DNA from: Polaromonas sp. P2-4
GTDB lineage: Bacteria > Pseudomonadota > Gammaproteobacteria > Burkholderiales > Burkholderiaceae_C
Direction of reading: 5' to 3'
NCBI GenBank assembly: GCA_024703855.1
Contig: CP087965.1
Coordinates: 2,038,001-2,102,000, forward strand
Length of the DNA: 64,000 nucleotides
In this document: positions 46,498 through 55,829 of the stretch, in pieces
How positions within the stretch are numbered: position 1 is the first letter of the stretch
Layout: each line of letters starts with the position of its first letter
Notes under the pieces: model-generated
The model's input: only the letters and a program-made list of their open reading frames with translations
What the model was told of the DNA's origin: nothing
Database searches by the model: none
Program-made: the position numbers and the translations under genes

Positions 46498-47163
46498 TCA
46501 GGTCGTCGGATTGTCTGAAAAGGCCAGCTTGAGGCCAAAGCCTATGAACATTAGCCCGGCTGCGCGCTCCAGCCAGTGCATGCCGCGCTGCACCGCCCCC
46601 ACGCGCCTTGCCAGCCAGGCGGCAGCCAGCGCCCAGCCAATATTGACCCACAGGCCATTGAAATTAAACAGCAGGCCCAGCAGCAAAAACGCCAGCGGTT
46701 TGTTCTCCACGCCAGGCGCAATGAATTGCGGCACAAAAGCCAGAAAGAACAATGCCACCTTGGGGTTCAGCGCATTTGTCCAGAAACCCTGGAAAAATAT
46801 GCTTTTTAGGGCTCCAGCCCCCGAAGAACGGGCGGAAGTAGCTACTAAATTCATAGCAGATGACGCACCTTCCGCAGGCGCGCGGGCCAGCAGCATGCGC
46901 AGGCCCACATAGACAAGGTAGGCCGCACCGGCCCATTTCAGCAGGGTGAAGGCCGTGCTAGAGGCCGCCATCAGCGCACTCACGCCCACTGCGGCGGCAA
47001 AGATGTGCACAAAGCAACCCGCCGTGATGCCCAGGGCCGCCACCACACCGGCGCGGGCGCCTGAGCGCAAGGCGTTGGTCACGATGTAGAGCACGTCCGG
47101 CCCCGGCGTCAGGTTGAGCAAAATGCCGGCCGCAATGAAAAACAGGAGATGGTCGATGCCCAT
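46498..47163 (-). CDS. LysE/RhtB-family amino-acid exporter
   Basis: 221 aa, six transmembrane helices, with family marks GILLNLTPGPDVLYIVTNAL and NALNPKVALFFLAFVPQF. Exports amino acids or homoserine lactones; the exact substrate is unknown. The loop between helices three and four contains repeat S4 in frame (VATSARSSGAGALKS), which most LysE proteins lack. Inserted between the threonine aldolase and trpD genes on the same strand. Confidence 0.82.
   Translation of the reverse strand: MGIDHLLFFIAAGILLNLTPGPDVLYIVTNALRSGARAGVVAALGITAGCFVHIFAAAVGVSALMAASSTAFTLLKWAGAAYLVYVGLRMLLARAPAEGASSAMNLVATSARSSGAGALKSIFFQGFWTNALNPKVALFFLAFVPQFIAPGVENKPLAFLLLGLLFNFNGLWVNIGWALAAAWLARRVGAVQRGMHWLERAAGLMFIGFGLKLAFSDNPTT
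46803..46858 (+). repeat. short dispersed repeat S4, inside LysE-family gene
   Basis: Copy with GGGCTCCAGCCCC, AACGGGCGG and GCTACTAAATTCATAGC; open in the exporter's frame. Confidence 0.7.
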
Positions 47164-47179
47164 GGAAGACTCCTTGAAA

Positions 47180-48310
47180 TCAGGCCTTGAAAAACTGGCG
47201 GATCACGGTGGCCGCACGGTCCACCCCTGCCGCGTCTACATCGAGATGGGTCACAAAGCGCAGGCGGTACAGGCCCGTCGCCTGAATGCCGTGATCGGCC
47301 AGGTGCTTGAGCAGGGCGGCAGATTTGTCCCGGGCCGCGCCGGTCAAATCCACAAAGAGAATATTGGTCTCGGGCGCTTCCACCTGCAAGCCCTCAATGC
47401 CAATCAAGCCGTCGGCCAGGCGCTTCGCCAGCGCGTGGTCCTGCGCGAGGCGCTCGATGTGGTGGTCCAGCGCATGCGATGCAGCCGAAGCCAGCACACC
47501 CGCCTGGCGCATACCGCCGCCCGCCATCTTGCGGATGCGGTGGGCCCGCGCAATGAACTCCCGCGAGCCGCACAGCGCCGAGCCGACGGGTGCGCCCAAG
47601 CCCTTGCTGAAGCAGACCGAAACGCTGTCAAAACACCGGGCGATGCGGCGCGCTTCAAGGATGGCGCCCCCACGCTCCCCCACTTCGTGTGAGTCGCTGC
47701 CCCCCGAGGGGGCTGCCCTGCCTTGGGGCGGCCCGGCGGCGGCGCGGCCATCGCTGCCGGTCAGCGCAGCCTGCGCCACCGCCGCATTGAACAGGCGTGC
47801 GCCGTCCAGATGGCGACTGAGCCCCTTGGACTTGGCCAGCCCGGTGGCCTGCTGCAGATAGTCAAAGGGCAGCAGCTTGCCGCCCAGCGTGTTTTCCAGC
47901 GCCAGCAAACGGGTGCGCGCAAAATGCGCGTCGTCGGGCTTGATGGCGGCTTCAATGTCGGAAAGCAGCAGTGCGCCGTCGGCCTGATGGTTCAGCGGCT
48001 GCGGCTGCACGCTGCCAAACACCGCCGCGCCGCCGCCTTCCCAGCGGTAGCAGTGCGCCATCTGGCCGACGATGTATTCGTCGCCGCGCTGGCAATGGCT
48101 CAGGATCGCGCACAGATTGCTTTGCGTTCCGGTGGGCACAAACAACGCGGCTTCAAAACCCAGCATGCCGGCGATTTTTTCCTGCAAGGCGTTGACGCTG
48201 GGATCATCGCCAAACACATCATCGCCCAATGGGGCTGCCAGCATGGCTGCCCGCATGGCTGCTGTCGGCTGCGTGACGGTATCGCTTCTCAAGTCAATAA
48301 TCTTGGTCAT
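47180..48310 (-). CDS. ltaE: low-specificity L-threonine aldolase
   Basis: 376 aa versus about 340 usual. PLP fold-type I enzyme cleaving threonine/allo-threonine to glycine and acetaldehyde: LRSDTVTQPTAAMR, GDDVFGDDPSVN, FVPTGTQSNLCA, HLDGARLFNAA and the PLP lysine in SVCFSKGLGAPVGS. An extra segment of some 35 residues between HLDGARLFNAAVAQ and FDSVSVCFSKG is encoded by GC-rich repeat P4. The start codon itself lies in repeat S5. Same strand as and between trpG and lysE. Confidence 0.85.
   Translation of the reverse strand: MTKIIDLRSDTVTQPTAAMRAAMLAAPLGDDVFGDDPSVNALQEKIAGMLGFEAALFVPTGTQSNLCAILSHCQRGDEYIVGQMAHCYRWEGGGAAVFGSVQPQPLNHQADGALLLSDIEAAIKPDDAHFARTRLLALENTLGGKLLPFDYLQQATGLAKSKGLSRHLDGARLFNAAVAQAALTGSDGRAAAGPPQGRAAPSGGSDSHEVGERGGAILEARRIARCFDSVSVCFSKGLGAPVGSALCGSREFIARAHRIRKMAGGGMRQAGVLASAASHALDHHIERLAQDHALAKRLADGLIGIEGLQVEAPETNILFVDLTGAARDKSAALLKHLADHGIQATGLYRLRFVTHLDVDAAGVDRAATVIRQFFKA
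47662..47735 (-). repeat. GC-rich dispersed repeat P4, inside ltaE
   Basis: On the minus strand GGGCCGCCCC, CCCCCTCGGGGGGCAG, ACACGAAGTG and GCGTGGGGGCGCC. Read in its own sense direction it adds a G/A/P/E-rich loop to the aldolase with no stop codon. Confidence 0.8.
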
Positions 48311-48363
48311 TTTGGCCTCTAGCCCTTATTTAATGGGCGCGAGCAGCTATGTTTTTAATAGCG
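48308..48363 (+). repeat. short dispersed repeat S5, at the ltaE start
   Basis: Copy with TTTTGGCCTCTAGCCC, AATGGGCGC and GCTATGTTTTTAATAGC. The CAT at its edge (48308-48310) is the ltaE start codon on the minus strand, so the repeat forms the ltaE 5' region. Confidence 0.7.
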
Positions 48364-48389
48364 AGAACTCGCACCTGCAACGACTGCCG

Positions 48390-48962
48390 CTACGCGTGTT
48401 GTTCCAGAAAATTCTTCAGCATGGCATGGCCATGCTCGGTCAGTATGGATTCAGGGTGAAACTGCACGCCCTGAATCGGCAGCGTTTTGTGGCGCACGCC
48501 CATGATCTCGCCGTCATCGGTCCAGGCCGTGACGGCCAGCACCTCGGGGCAGGATGATTTTTCAATCGCCAGCGAGTGGTAGCGGTTGACCACAAACTGC
48601 TCGGGCAAATCCGCAAACACGCCTTCTTGCGTGGTGGTGATCACGCTGGTCTTGCCGTGCATCAGTTGCTGGGCCCGAACAATCCTGCCGCCAAAGGCCG
48701 CGCCAACCGCCTGATGGCCCAGACAGACGCCCAGAATCGGCAGCTTGCCGGCAAAGTACTGGATAGCCGCGACCGAAATACCCGCCTCGGCCGGTGAGCA
48801 GGGGCCGGGCGAAACCACCAGGCGATCCGGCGCACGCGCGGCGATTCCCTCAAGCGTGATCTCGTCATTGCGAAACACCTCGACCTCGGCCCCCAACTCG
48901 CCAAAATACTGGACGATGTTGTAGGTAAAGCTGTCGTAGTTGTCGATCATCAGGAGTTTCAT
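48390..48962 (-). CDS. trpG: anthranilate synthase glutamine amidotransferase subunit
   Basis: 190 aa, intact. Class I amidotransferase with nucleophile cysteine in [11 protein letters not shown], oxyanion [11 protein letters not shown] and catalytic histidine/glutamate in [10 protein letters not shown]. Supplies ammonia to TrpE. ATG overlaps the aroQ stop by 4 bp (ATGA), part of the coupled trpE-aroQ-trpG run. Confidence 0.95.
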   Translation of the reverse strand: MKLLMIDNYDSFTYNIVQYFGELGAEVEVFRNDEITLEGIAARAPDRLVVSPGPCSPAEAGISVAAIQYFAGKLPILGVCLGHQAVGAAFGGRIVRAQQLMHGKTSVITTTQEGVFADLPEQFVVNRYHSLAIEKSSCPEVLAVTAWTDDGEIMGVRHKTLPIQGVQFHPESILTEHGHAMLKNFLEQHA

Positions 48963-49274
48963 GATCCAGCCCCTTCCTTCAGTCGCGTGAACTCGCCACG
49001 CTCAAACTCGATAAACGCGCCAATCATGGCGCGGTAGGTCGCCTCCATGACGGCCTCGGGGGCACCGGCCTCACGGGCCTGCGCGCACGCGGTCGATGAT
49101 GAAATCGATGCGCGCCTGGTCGTACACCTGGTCCGCGCGCTGCTTGATGCGCGCGGCCTGGGCCACGTAGCCGCTGCGCTCGGCCAGCAGGGCGACGATG
49201 CGGTCGTCCAGCGCATCAATGTGCCGGCGCACATCGGCCATGGTGTCGCAATGTTCAACAATAACTTGGCTCAT
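48959..49274 (-). CDS. chorismate mutase (AroQ type, frameshifted)
   Basis: About 105 aa restored: [37 protein letters not shown], then [20 protein letters not shown], an all-helical AroQ fold that converts chorismate to prephenate. Two bases are missing from a GCGCGC tract near 49090. Placed between trpE and trpG with 4-bp overlaps on both sides, so it is co-expressed with anthranilate synthase and draws on the same chorismate pool. Confidence 0.85.
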
Positions 49275-50769
49275 TCCAGACCTTCCTCAACCAGTTCAGA
49301 AGCCCGCAACAGCGCACGCGCCTTGGCTTCGGTTTCTTTCCATTCCAGCTCGGGCACCGAATCGGCCACCACCCCGGCGGCCGCCTGCACATACAGCGTC
49401 TGGTCCTTGATGATGCCGGTGCGAATCGCGATCGCCACATCCATGTCACCGGCGTAGCTCAGGTAGCCGCAGGCGCCGCCATAGAGGCCGCGCTTGGTCG
49501 GTTCCAGCTGGTCGATCAACTCCATCGCATGGATCTTGGGCGCGCCGGTCAGCGTGCCGGCCGGAAAGGTGGCCTTGAGCACGTCCATGCTGGTCATGCC
49601 GTCGAGCAACACGCCTTCGACATTGCTCACGATGTGCATCACATGGCTGTAGCGCTCGACCGCAAAGGCTTCGGTCACCTTCACGGTGCCGGTCTTGGCG
49701 ATGCGGCCGATGTCGTTGCGCGCCAGGTCAATCAGCATGACATGCTCGGCGCGCTCTTTGGGGTCGTTGATCAGTTCCTGCTCGGCCGCCTTGTCGGCCT
49801 CGGGCGACGAGGCGCGGGGCCGGGTGCCGGCGAGTGGACGAATCGTGATCTTTTGTCCTTCTTCGGTTTTTTCCTGCCGCACCAGAATTTCGGGCGAAGC
49901 GCCCACCACATGGAAATCACCAAAGTGGTAGTAATACATGTAGGGCGAGGGGTTGAGCGCACGCAGCGCCCGGTACAGGCTGAGCGGCGATTCGGTGTAG
50001 CGTTTTTTGATGCGCTGGCCAACCTGCACCTGCATGAAGTCGCCGGCCTCGATCAGCTTTTTGGCGCGCTCCACGGCGGCGATGTAGTCGGCCTTGGCAA
50101 AGTCACGCTCGGCCGGGTAGCCCTGCGAGGGCTTGACCACCGGCGCACTGACCGAATACTTGAGCTGCTCTTTCAGTTCGCGCAGGCGTTTCTTGGCGTT
50201 GGCATAGGCCTCGGGCTGGGCCGGGTCGGCGTAGACAATCAGGTAGAGCTTGCCCGAGAGGTTGTCAATCACGGCCAGCTCTTCGCATTGCAGCAGCAAG
50301 ATGTCGGGGCAGCCCAGGGTATCAGGCGGGCAAGAGGCTTCGAGTTTTTTCTCGATATAGCGCACCGCGTCGTAACCAAAGTAGCCGGCCAGCCCGCCGC
50401 AAAAGCGCGGCAAACCGGGGCGCAGCAGCGACCTTGAAGCGCTTTTGGTAGTCGCTGATGAAGTCCAGCGGGTTTTGCTTCGAGGTTTCAATGACCTGGC
50501 CGTCTTTCACGACCTCGGTCAGCGCCTCGGCCCCAAAGCCCGAAGCACGCACCAGCGCGGGCCGGCAGGCCAATAAAGCTGTAGCGGCCAAAACGCTCGC
50601 CGCCAACGACGGATTCCAGCAAAAAGCTGAACTTACCGCCGTCTTTGGAGTGTGCCAGCTTGAGATAAAGCGACAGCGGGGTTTCCAGGTCGGCAAAGGC
50701 CTCAATCATCAGCGGAATGCGGTTGTAGCCTTGGCCGGCCAGGCTTTTAAATTCGAGTTCAGTGATCAC
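49271..50769 (-). CDS. trpE: anthranilate synthase component I (frameshifted)
   Basis: Makes anthranilate from chorismate. About 500 aa. GTG start at 50769 (AAGGA upstream) giving [20 protein letters not shown]; an in-frame ATG at 50817 is possible. Chorismate-binding motifs [52 protein letters not shown] and [15 protein letters not shown]. Breaks near 50565 (two bases lost in GCGCGC) and 50430 (extra T). Preceded by a leader peptide and attenuator, overlapped with aroQ by 4 bp. Confidence 0.93.
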
Positions 50770-50819
50770 AGTGGGTCCTTCACCAGGAGCAACGTTGTTG
50801 TGGTTGCCACCGGCCATTC

Positions 50820-50841
50820 AAAACGCCCCAAGGTTTGGGGC
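50820..50841 (-). terminator. trp attenuator hairpin
   Basis: Minus-strand stem GCCCCAA / TTGGGGC (7 bp, 3-nt loop) followed by GTTTTG, between the leader peptide and trpE. Confidence 0.6.
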
Positions 50842-50940
50842 CGGGATGCTCGTTGCGTGGTGCAAGAGCGCATCAGAATCAGGATGGCGCAGAGACTGCG
50901 GCGGGTGCACGGGTCAGAAAGCTGCTGACTCGTCGACGCC

Positions 50941-51024
50941 TCAGGCGTGCGCGAAGTGGCAGCGACGCCAGGGCCAGGCTCCCCGGTCGCCACAACCTGT
51001 CTGAATGATGCGATGAATGAACAT
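50941..51024 (-). CDS. trpL: trp operon leader peptide
   Basis: Twenty-seven codons from ATG 51024 to TGA 50941-50943 (MFIHRIIQTGCGDRG then AWPWRRCHFAHA). Two tryptophan codons two apart (W-P-W), as in attenuation leader peptides. It lies about 170 bp before trpE, with the attenuator hairpin in between. Stalling at the Trp codons would favour an antiterminator and allow trpE-aroQ-trpG transcription. Too short for normal gene prediction; identified from Trp codons and position. Confidence 0.65.
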   Translation of the reverse strand: MFIHRIIQTGCGDRGAWPWRRCHFAHA

Positions 51025-51196
51025 GAGGCCAAAGTGTAGCAAAGACCCAGGCCGTCCCGCCCGGCTTGGGCAAGTTATCAGGACTGGTACTAATGCTTAT
51101 CTCGCAAACCCTGTTGCGACGGGTGACAGTGGACCTGAAAATAGGTTTTCATAAAAGAACGCTCGTTCTATTTCAAGAACCTTTTTGGAGACTTTC

Positions 51197-51783
51197 ATGA
51201 CTTTGACAAAGCGGTGCATTGCAGGCTTGGCGGGTTTGATGCTGTCACTCGGCGTTTTGGCCGCACCTGTGGAAATTTCTGGCGTCAAGCTGGATGATCT
51301 GGTTGAGGTCCGCGGCACGACACTTCAGCTCAATGGCGCAGGCGTTCGCTACAAAGCGGTGTTCAAGGTGTATGTGGCCGCTTTGTACCTCGGCAAAAAA
51401 GCCTCCACCCCCGAAGAAGTATTGGCCGCGCCTGGTCCCAAGCGCTTCAGCATCACCATGCTGCGCGACATTGACTCCAACGAGCTGGGCAAGCTGTTCA
51501 CGCGCGGCGTAGAAGACAACGCCCCCGGAGCGAAATGTCCAAACTGGTCCCCGGCCTGATCAAGATGGGACAGATTTTTGCCGACCAGAAAAAACTGCTG
51601 ACCGGTGAGACCATCCTGATTGAATGGGTCCCGGGCACCGGCACCGTCATCACCGCCAAAGGCAAGCAGCAAGGCGAGCCCTTCAAGGAGCTTGAATTCT
51701 TCAATGCCCTGATGCGCATCTGGCTGGGCCCGCAACCGGCCGACTGGAGGCTCAAGGACACCCTGCTGGGCAAAGCCGCCTAA
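51197..51783 (+). CDS. chalcone-isomerase-like periplasmic protein (frameshifted)
   Basis: About 195 aa restored. Sec signal (LAGLMLSLGVLAAP) and the bacterial CHI-like fold (VRYKAVFKVYVAALYLGKKA, FSITMLRDIDSNELGKLF, GETILIEWVPGTGTVI, GPQPADWRLKDTLLG). Start ATG 51197 with GGAG. A C-run near 51530 is one base short. Bacterial members lack known isomerase activity and may bind fatty acids. Divergent from the trp leader and convergent with gph. Confidence 0.8.
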
Positions 51784-51818
51784 TACGAATAGTCAGCTTC
51801 TGGCTTGCATGACGATGA

Positions 51819-51836
51819 ACGGGGCGCAAGCCCCGT
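51819..51836. terminator. bidirectional terminator between CHI-like gene and gph
   Basis: Seven-bp stem ACGGGGC / GCCCCGT with GCAA loop, between two convergent stops, followed by T-rich sequence on the plus strand. Confidence 0.65.
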
Positions 51837-51847
51837 TGTCGTTTCTG

Positions 51848-52559
51848 TCACCTTATATTGGCCAGAGCAATGTCGGCCAGCGAATCAACAAAGCCATCGG
51901 CATCCACCGCACGCACCGGCTCGCCGTGGTTGTAGCCGTAGGTCACCAGCAGCACCGGGCAGCCCGCCGCGCGCGGCCTGGGCATCGTTGCTGGAGTCGC
52001 CGATCATCAGCGTGCGCACCGGCAGGGTCGCCAGCGCCTCGCAGGTTTTGAGCAGCGGCATGGGGTGCGGCTTCTTGCGCTCGAACGAATCCCCGCCAAA
52101 GACCTCACTGAAAAAACCGTCCAGCCCCTTGAGCTTGAGCAGGGAACGCGCAAACGCCACCGGCTTGTTGGTCAGGCAGGCAAGCTTGAGGCCCGCCCGC
52201 TGCAAACCAAGCAGCCCCTCCAGCGCGCCGGGGTAAACCGCCGAATGCTGGCCGTTGATGCTGTCGTAGTGCTTCTGGTAGCTGGCAAAGGCCGGCTCGA
52301 AATCCGCTACCAAATGAGTAGCAGGTTGCAACCGTCCTGATTGGGCCTGAACGTGATTGAGCACTGACTTCACCAGATGCTCAGAGCCCTTGCCCACCAT
52401 GGCCTCCACGGTCGCGGCGTCCAGACGGATAGCGGCCTGCAGATCAGCCAGCATCAGGTTAAGCGCCACGACAAAGTCGCCCATGGTGTCGACCAGGGTG
52501 CCGTCCAAGTCCACCATGGCGGCGTCAAAACGCGGGTGGTTCAAGGTAATAGAGTTCAC
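51848..52559 (-). CDS. gph: phosphoglycolate phosphatase (frameshifted)
   Basis: HAD-family phosphatase of about 236 aa that removes phosphoglycolate. Motif I VDLDGTLVDT, motif II/III with CLTNKPVAFA and KKPHPMPLL, motif IV IGDSSNDAQAA. Two bases missing from a GCGCGC tract near 51968; restored it ends with GYNHGEPVRAVDADGF and TGA 51848. Repeat S6 is embedded in the cap region (QSGRLQPATHLVAD) without breaking the frame. Confidence 0.85.
52306..52355 (-). repeat. short dispersed repeat S6, inside gph
   Basis: Divergent copy: GCTACCAAATGAGTAGC palindrome then CCGTCCTGATTGGGCC; read in frame in the cap domain. Confidence 0.55.
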
Positions 52560-52773
52560 AACAACTTAATAGAGTTCCGAAAAAAAGCCTCAAAACAGCA
52601 AGGCCGAAATAATAGAGTGTAAAAACTTTTGCCTCACTCGATCCGATTATGGCTATGGTTGAGGCCATTTTTAGATACAAGCCTTGGCTGCGCGTCACTG
52701 AGTACGACGCCCCATCGGCCTCTTTACAGTGGCCGCGCTGTGTTTTCCAAGAAATAAGGATGGTTGTTGAATG

Positions 52774-53135
52774 CCGTCGAAAACTGACCCGGTTAGAGCA
52801 GTAATTTCCATCCAAACCTGACCCACGTAGGCCCTACCCTGCTAGTTTTGAAAGCAGGGGGAAATTAGGAGTGATAGACGTGGCGACATTGAATGTCATC
52901 AGGCGTTGGGCATTGCGAGAGCAGATGTCCATCCGCGAGATTGCAAGGCGTACAGGCCTGGCTCGCAACACAGTGAAGAAGTACCTGCGATCAGACGAGA
53001 GTGAGCCCAGGTACGCAAGGCGGGTCAGCTCAAGCAAGCTCGACCCCTACGCCGAGAAGCTGACCACCTGGCTAGGAATCGAGGCAACAAAATCCGTGGA
53101 AACAGCGGCGCACTTTGAGGCAGATCCACACAGCC
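52774..53135 (+). mobile_element. IS21-type element, left end with istA fragment
   Basis: Left end shows the multiple-terminal-repeat pattern of IS21 elements (AAAACTGACCC, then AAACCTGACCCAC). From GTG 52871 the transposase starts with a helix-turn-helix (ALREQMSIREIARRTGLARN, TVKKYLRSD) and [16 protein letters not shown], then stops at about residue 88 where msrA-fragment DNA begins. The last 111 bp recur inverted at 56114-56223. Inactive remnant. Confidence 0.75.
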
Positions 53136-53388
53136 TGGCGATTCTTCGTCGTCGGGTCATGGATCTGGAAGAAGAATTCCAGGATCTGTCGAAAGGAGAC
53201 CTGGCGCGGATCGAACACGAGCTCGAGCGCCTCGGCGTGCGTGCCATGGTCGGGGTAGGTGGCGTTGGGCACGTCGCCCCCCGCGTAGCCCACGCGCGTG
53301 GACAGCACGCCGGGATGGCGCCGCAGCAGTCCCTCCATGCCCCAGAAGCATCGCCGGCCAGGATGGCGATTTCGGTTTGTGTGGTCAT
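53136..53388 (-). pseudogene. msrA: peptide-methionine sulfoxide reductase A, N-terminal fragment
   Basis: From ATG 53388 (AAAGGA upstream) the first ~84 residues of MsrA, including the catalytic cysteine in GGCFWG once a missing G near 53355 is restored, then [25 protein letters not shown] and [15 protein letters not shown]. At 53136 it runs straight into the IS21 remnant, so the C-terminal half of the enzyme is lost. First of a group of redox genes. Confidence 0.8.
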
Positions 53389-53491
53389 TTCAATCCTTTC
53401 GGTCAGTGGTGTCCGAGGGAAAGCTTGGGCGGCAGGGCGGCCGACGGCCCGTTCGACGATCAAGGAGAAAGCGAACGGGCCGCGCGGCGCA

Positions 53492-53960
53492 TCACGCTGC
53501 CACGGCGTCCGTGGCGACGACTTTCGTGACGACGTCGATGTTGCCGTGAACGGCTTTCGAGTACGGGCAGGCGTCGTGCGCGGCGTGCGCGATGGCCTCT
53601 GCCACGTCGCGCGCGACGCCCGGCATGCGGACGTCGATGCGGGCCTGGATGAAGTACGCATCACCGGTCTTGCCTGAGATCCACTTCGATATCCACGGAC
53701 ATGTCGGGAGGGAGCGCCACCTTCATGCTCTTGGCCGCGAGGCCGAGCGCGCCGGTGTAGCAGGCCGACCAGGCGCCGGCGAACAGCTGCTCCGCGGTCG
53801 GATGCAACTGGACCGCTGTGAACGCGATTTCGTTGCCGGCGTTGCCGGGGGTCGAGAGCTGGATGTCGATGCGGTCATCGCCGCGAGGGGCGGCTTCACT
53901 GCGACTGGCCGTCGTATGGGTCTTGCCGGTGAGCAGCACGGTTTGGATCTTGGTGGTCAT
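53492..53960 (-). CDS. Ohr/OsmC-family organic hydroperoxide resistance protein (frameshifted)
   Basis: About 155 aa restored. Two redox cysteines: FAGAWSACYTGALGLAAK and HDACPYSKAVHGNI, the arrangement of Ohr thiol peroxidases, which reduce organic hydroperoxides. Start ATG 53960 with AAGGAG. The frame breaks near 53672. Adjacent to msrA remnant and an SDR, suggesting an oxidative-stress group. Confidence 0.8.
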
Positions 53961-53992
53961 TGATGAACTCCTTATGAAGATGGTTTTAAAAA

Positions 53993-54748
53993 TCAGGCGT
54001 TGTAGCCGCCGTCGACGGCAATGGTGGCGCCGGTGATGAAGGTGGCGCCGGGACCGGCGAGGAAGGCGACCGTTGCCGCTACTTCTTCAGGGGCGGCCAT
54101 AGCGGCCCAGCGCGGTGCCGGCCTTTTGCATGGCCGAGAAATCGCCGTCGGCGGGATTCATGTCGGTGTCGATCGGGCCCGGCTCGATGACGTTGACCGT
54201 GATGCCTTTGGGGCCAAGGTCACGCGACCAGCCGCGGGTGTAGGCGGCCACGGCAGCCTTGGTAGCCGAGTAGTCGGCAATGCCGGGCCAGGGCGACTGG
54301 CTGCCGGTACCCGAGCCGATCGAGATGATGCGGCCGCCTTCGGCGAGCAGCGGTGCCGCGGCGCGCACGGCTGCCGCGACGCCCCCCACATTGATGGCGA
54401 ACTGGCGGTCAAACGCGGCGACATTGCCGTCGGCCACGCCGCCCGTGACAAACACGCCGGCGTTGTTGACCAGGATGTCGAGCCGGCCGAAATGGCTGGC
54501 CACGGTTTTAACGAGCTTGTCGACCTGGGCGGCATCGGCCTGGTCGGCCTTGAAGGCGGCGGCGCGCACGCCCAGTGTTTCGAGTTCAGTAGCACGGCTT
54601 CGGCCTTCTCGCTCGATGTTGCGTAGCTGATCGCGACGTCGGCGCCGTCAGCGGCCAGCGCGCGGGCAATGGCGGCGCCCATGCCGCGTGAGCCACCGGT
54701 GACCAGGGCCACTTTGCCGGCGAGTGGGCGCTTGTTAAGCGTGTTCAT
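53993..54748 (-). CDS. short-chain dehydrogenase/reductase (frameshifted)
   Basis: About 250 aa restored. NAD(P)-binding VALVTGGSRGMGAAIARAL, NNAGVF, catalytic serine in IISIGSGTG, Y-x-x-x-K as YSATKAAV, and C-terminal FITGATIAVDGGYNA. Breaks near 54580 and 54100. AAAGGAA before ATG 54748. Divergent from the LysR gene, which probably regulates it; substrate unknown. Confidence 0.82.
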
Positions 54749-54900
54749 GATTCGTTTCCTTTGAAAAGTTGTTGCGGTAGGGAGACTGTAGAAGTTGCCT
54801 TTGAATGAATAAATAGGATTTCTGTGACATCTTTATTTCCATGGGTGAATAATCCGGTTTTGCCGCCTATATGTGCAACGACCCGAAAAAGGAAACCGTC

Positions 54901-55803
54901 ATGGATCAGATGCTTGCAATGCGCGTGTTCGTGCGGGTAGTGGAGGCCGGCACCTTCACCAAGGCCGCCGACTCGATGGACATGCCCAAGCCCACCGTGA
55001 CCAAGCTGATCCAGAACCTGGAAGCGCATCTGCGCGTGAAGCTGCTGAACCGCACCACCCGGCGCGTGACGGTGACGCCGGACGGTGCGGCGTATTACGA
55101 ACGCATCACGCGTTTGCTGGGCGAGCTGGAAGACATCGAAGCTGGCCTGGCCAATGCGCAGGCCAGCCCCAAGGGCAGGCTGCGCGTGGACGTGGGCAGC
55201 ACGCTGGCCCGGCTCATCCTCATTCCGGCGCTGCCTTCTTTTCATGCACGCTATCCCGACATCCAGCTGGAGCTGGGTGTGACGGACCGGCCTGTGGACC
55301 TGATCAGCGACAACGTGGACTGCGTGATCCGCGGCGGCGCGCTGACTGATTTGTCGCTGGTGGCGCGCCTGGTGGGCAGGTTCAATTTCATCTCGTGCGC
55401 GACGCCCGGATACCTGAAAACTTATGGTGAGCCGACGGATCCGCGCGAACTGGCCACCAGATTTCCGGTGGCCACCTACATGTCAGCCCGCACCGGGCGG
55501 CCGCTGCCGCTGCATTACGAAAAAAACGGCGAAGACATCGAAGTGGAAGGCCGCCATGTGCTGGCGGTGAACGAGAGCAATGCGCACCTGGCGGTGGGGC
55601 TGGCCGGCCTCGGCGTGATGCAGACCTTCACTTTCATGGCGCAACCGTACATTGACAGCGGTGCGCTGCAAGTGGTGCTGGCCGACTGGAAGCAGCCGCA
55701 GCTTCCGGTGTATGTGGTGTACCCGCCCAACCGGCACCTGAGCGCCAAGGTGCGCGTGTTTGTGGACTGGGTGGCCGAGCTGTTCAAGACGCTTGAGCCC
55801 TGA
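54901..55803 (+). CDS. LysR-family transcriptional regulator
   Basis: 300 aa, intact. N-terminal winged helix (MLAMRVFVRVVEAGTFTKAA, KPTVTKLIQNLEAHLRVKLL, NRTTRRVTVTPDG) and the periplasmic-binding-like effector domain (LRVDVGSTLARLILIPALPS). Start ATG 54901 has AAGGAAA upstream. Divergent from the SDR-ohr genes across a 150-bp gap, the usual layout for a LysR regulator and its target. Confidence 0.88.
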   Translation: MDQMLAMRVFVRVVEAGTFTKAADSMDMPKPTVTKLIQNLEAHLRVKLLNRTTRRVTVTPDGAAYYERITRLLGELEDIEAGLANAQASPKGRLRVDVGSTLARLILIPALPSFHARYPDIQLELGVTDRPVDLISDNVDCVIRGGALTDLSLVARLVGRFNFISCATPGYLKTYGEPTDPRELATRFPVATYMSARTGRPLPLHYEKNGEDIEVEGRHVLAVNESNAHLAVGLAGLGVMQTFTFMAQPYIDSGALQVVLADWKQPQLPVYVVYPPNRHLSAKVRVFVDWVAELFKTLEP

Positions 55804-55829
55804 ACGGCCTGTTGCAGCGCTTGGCGGCC

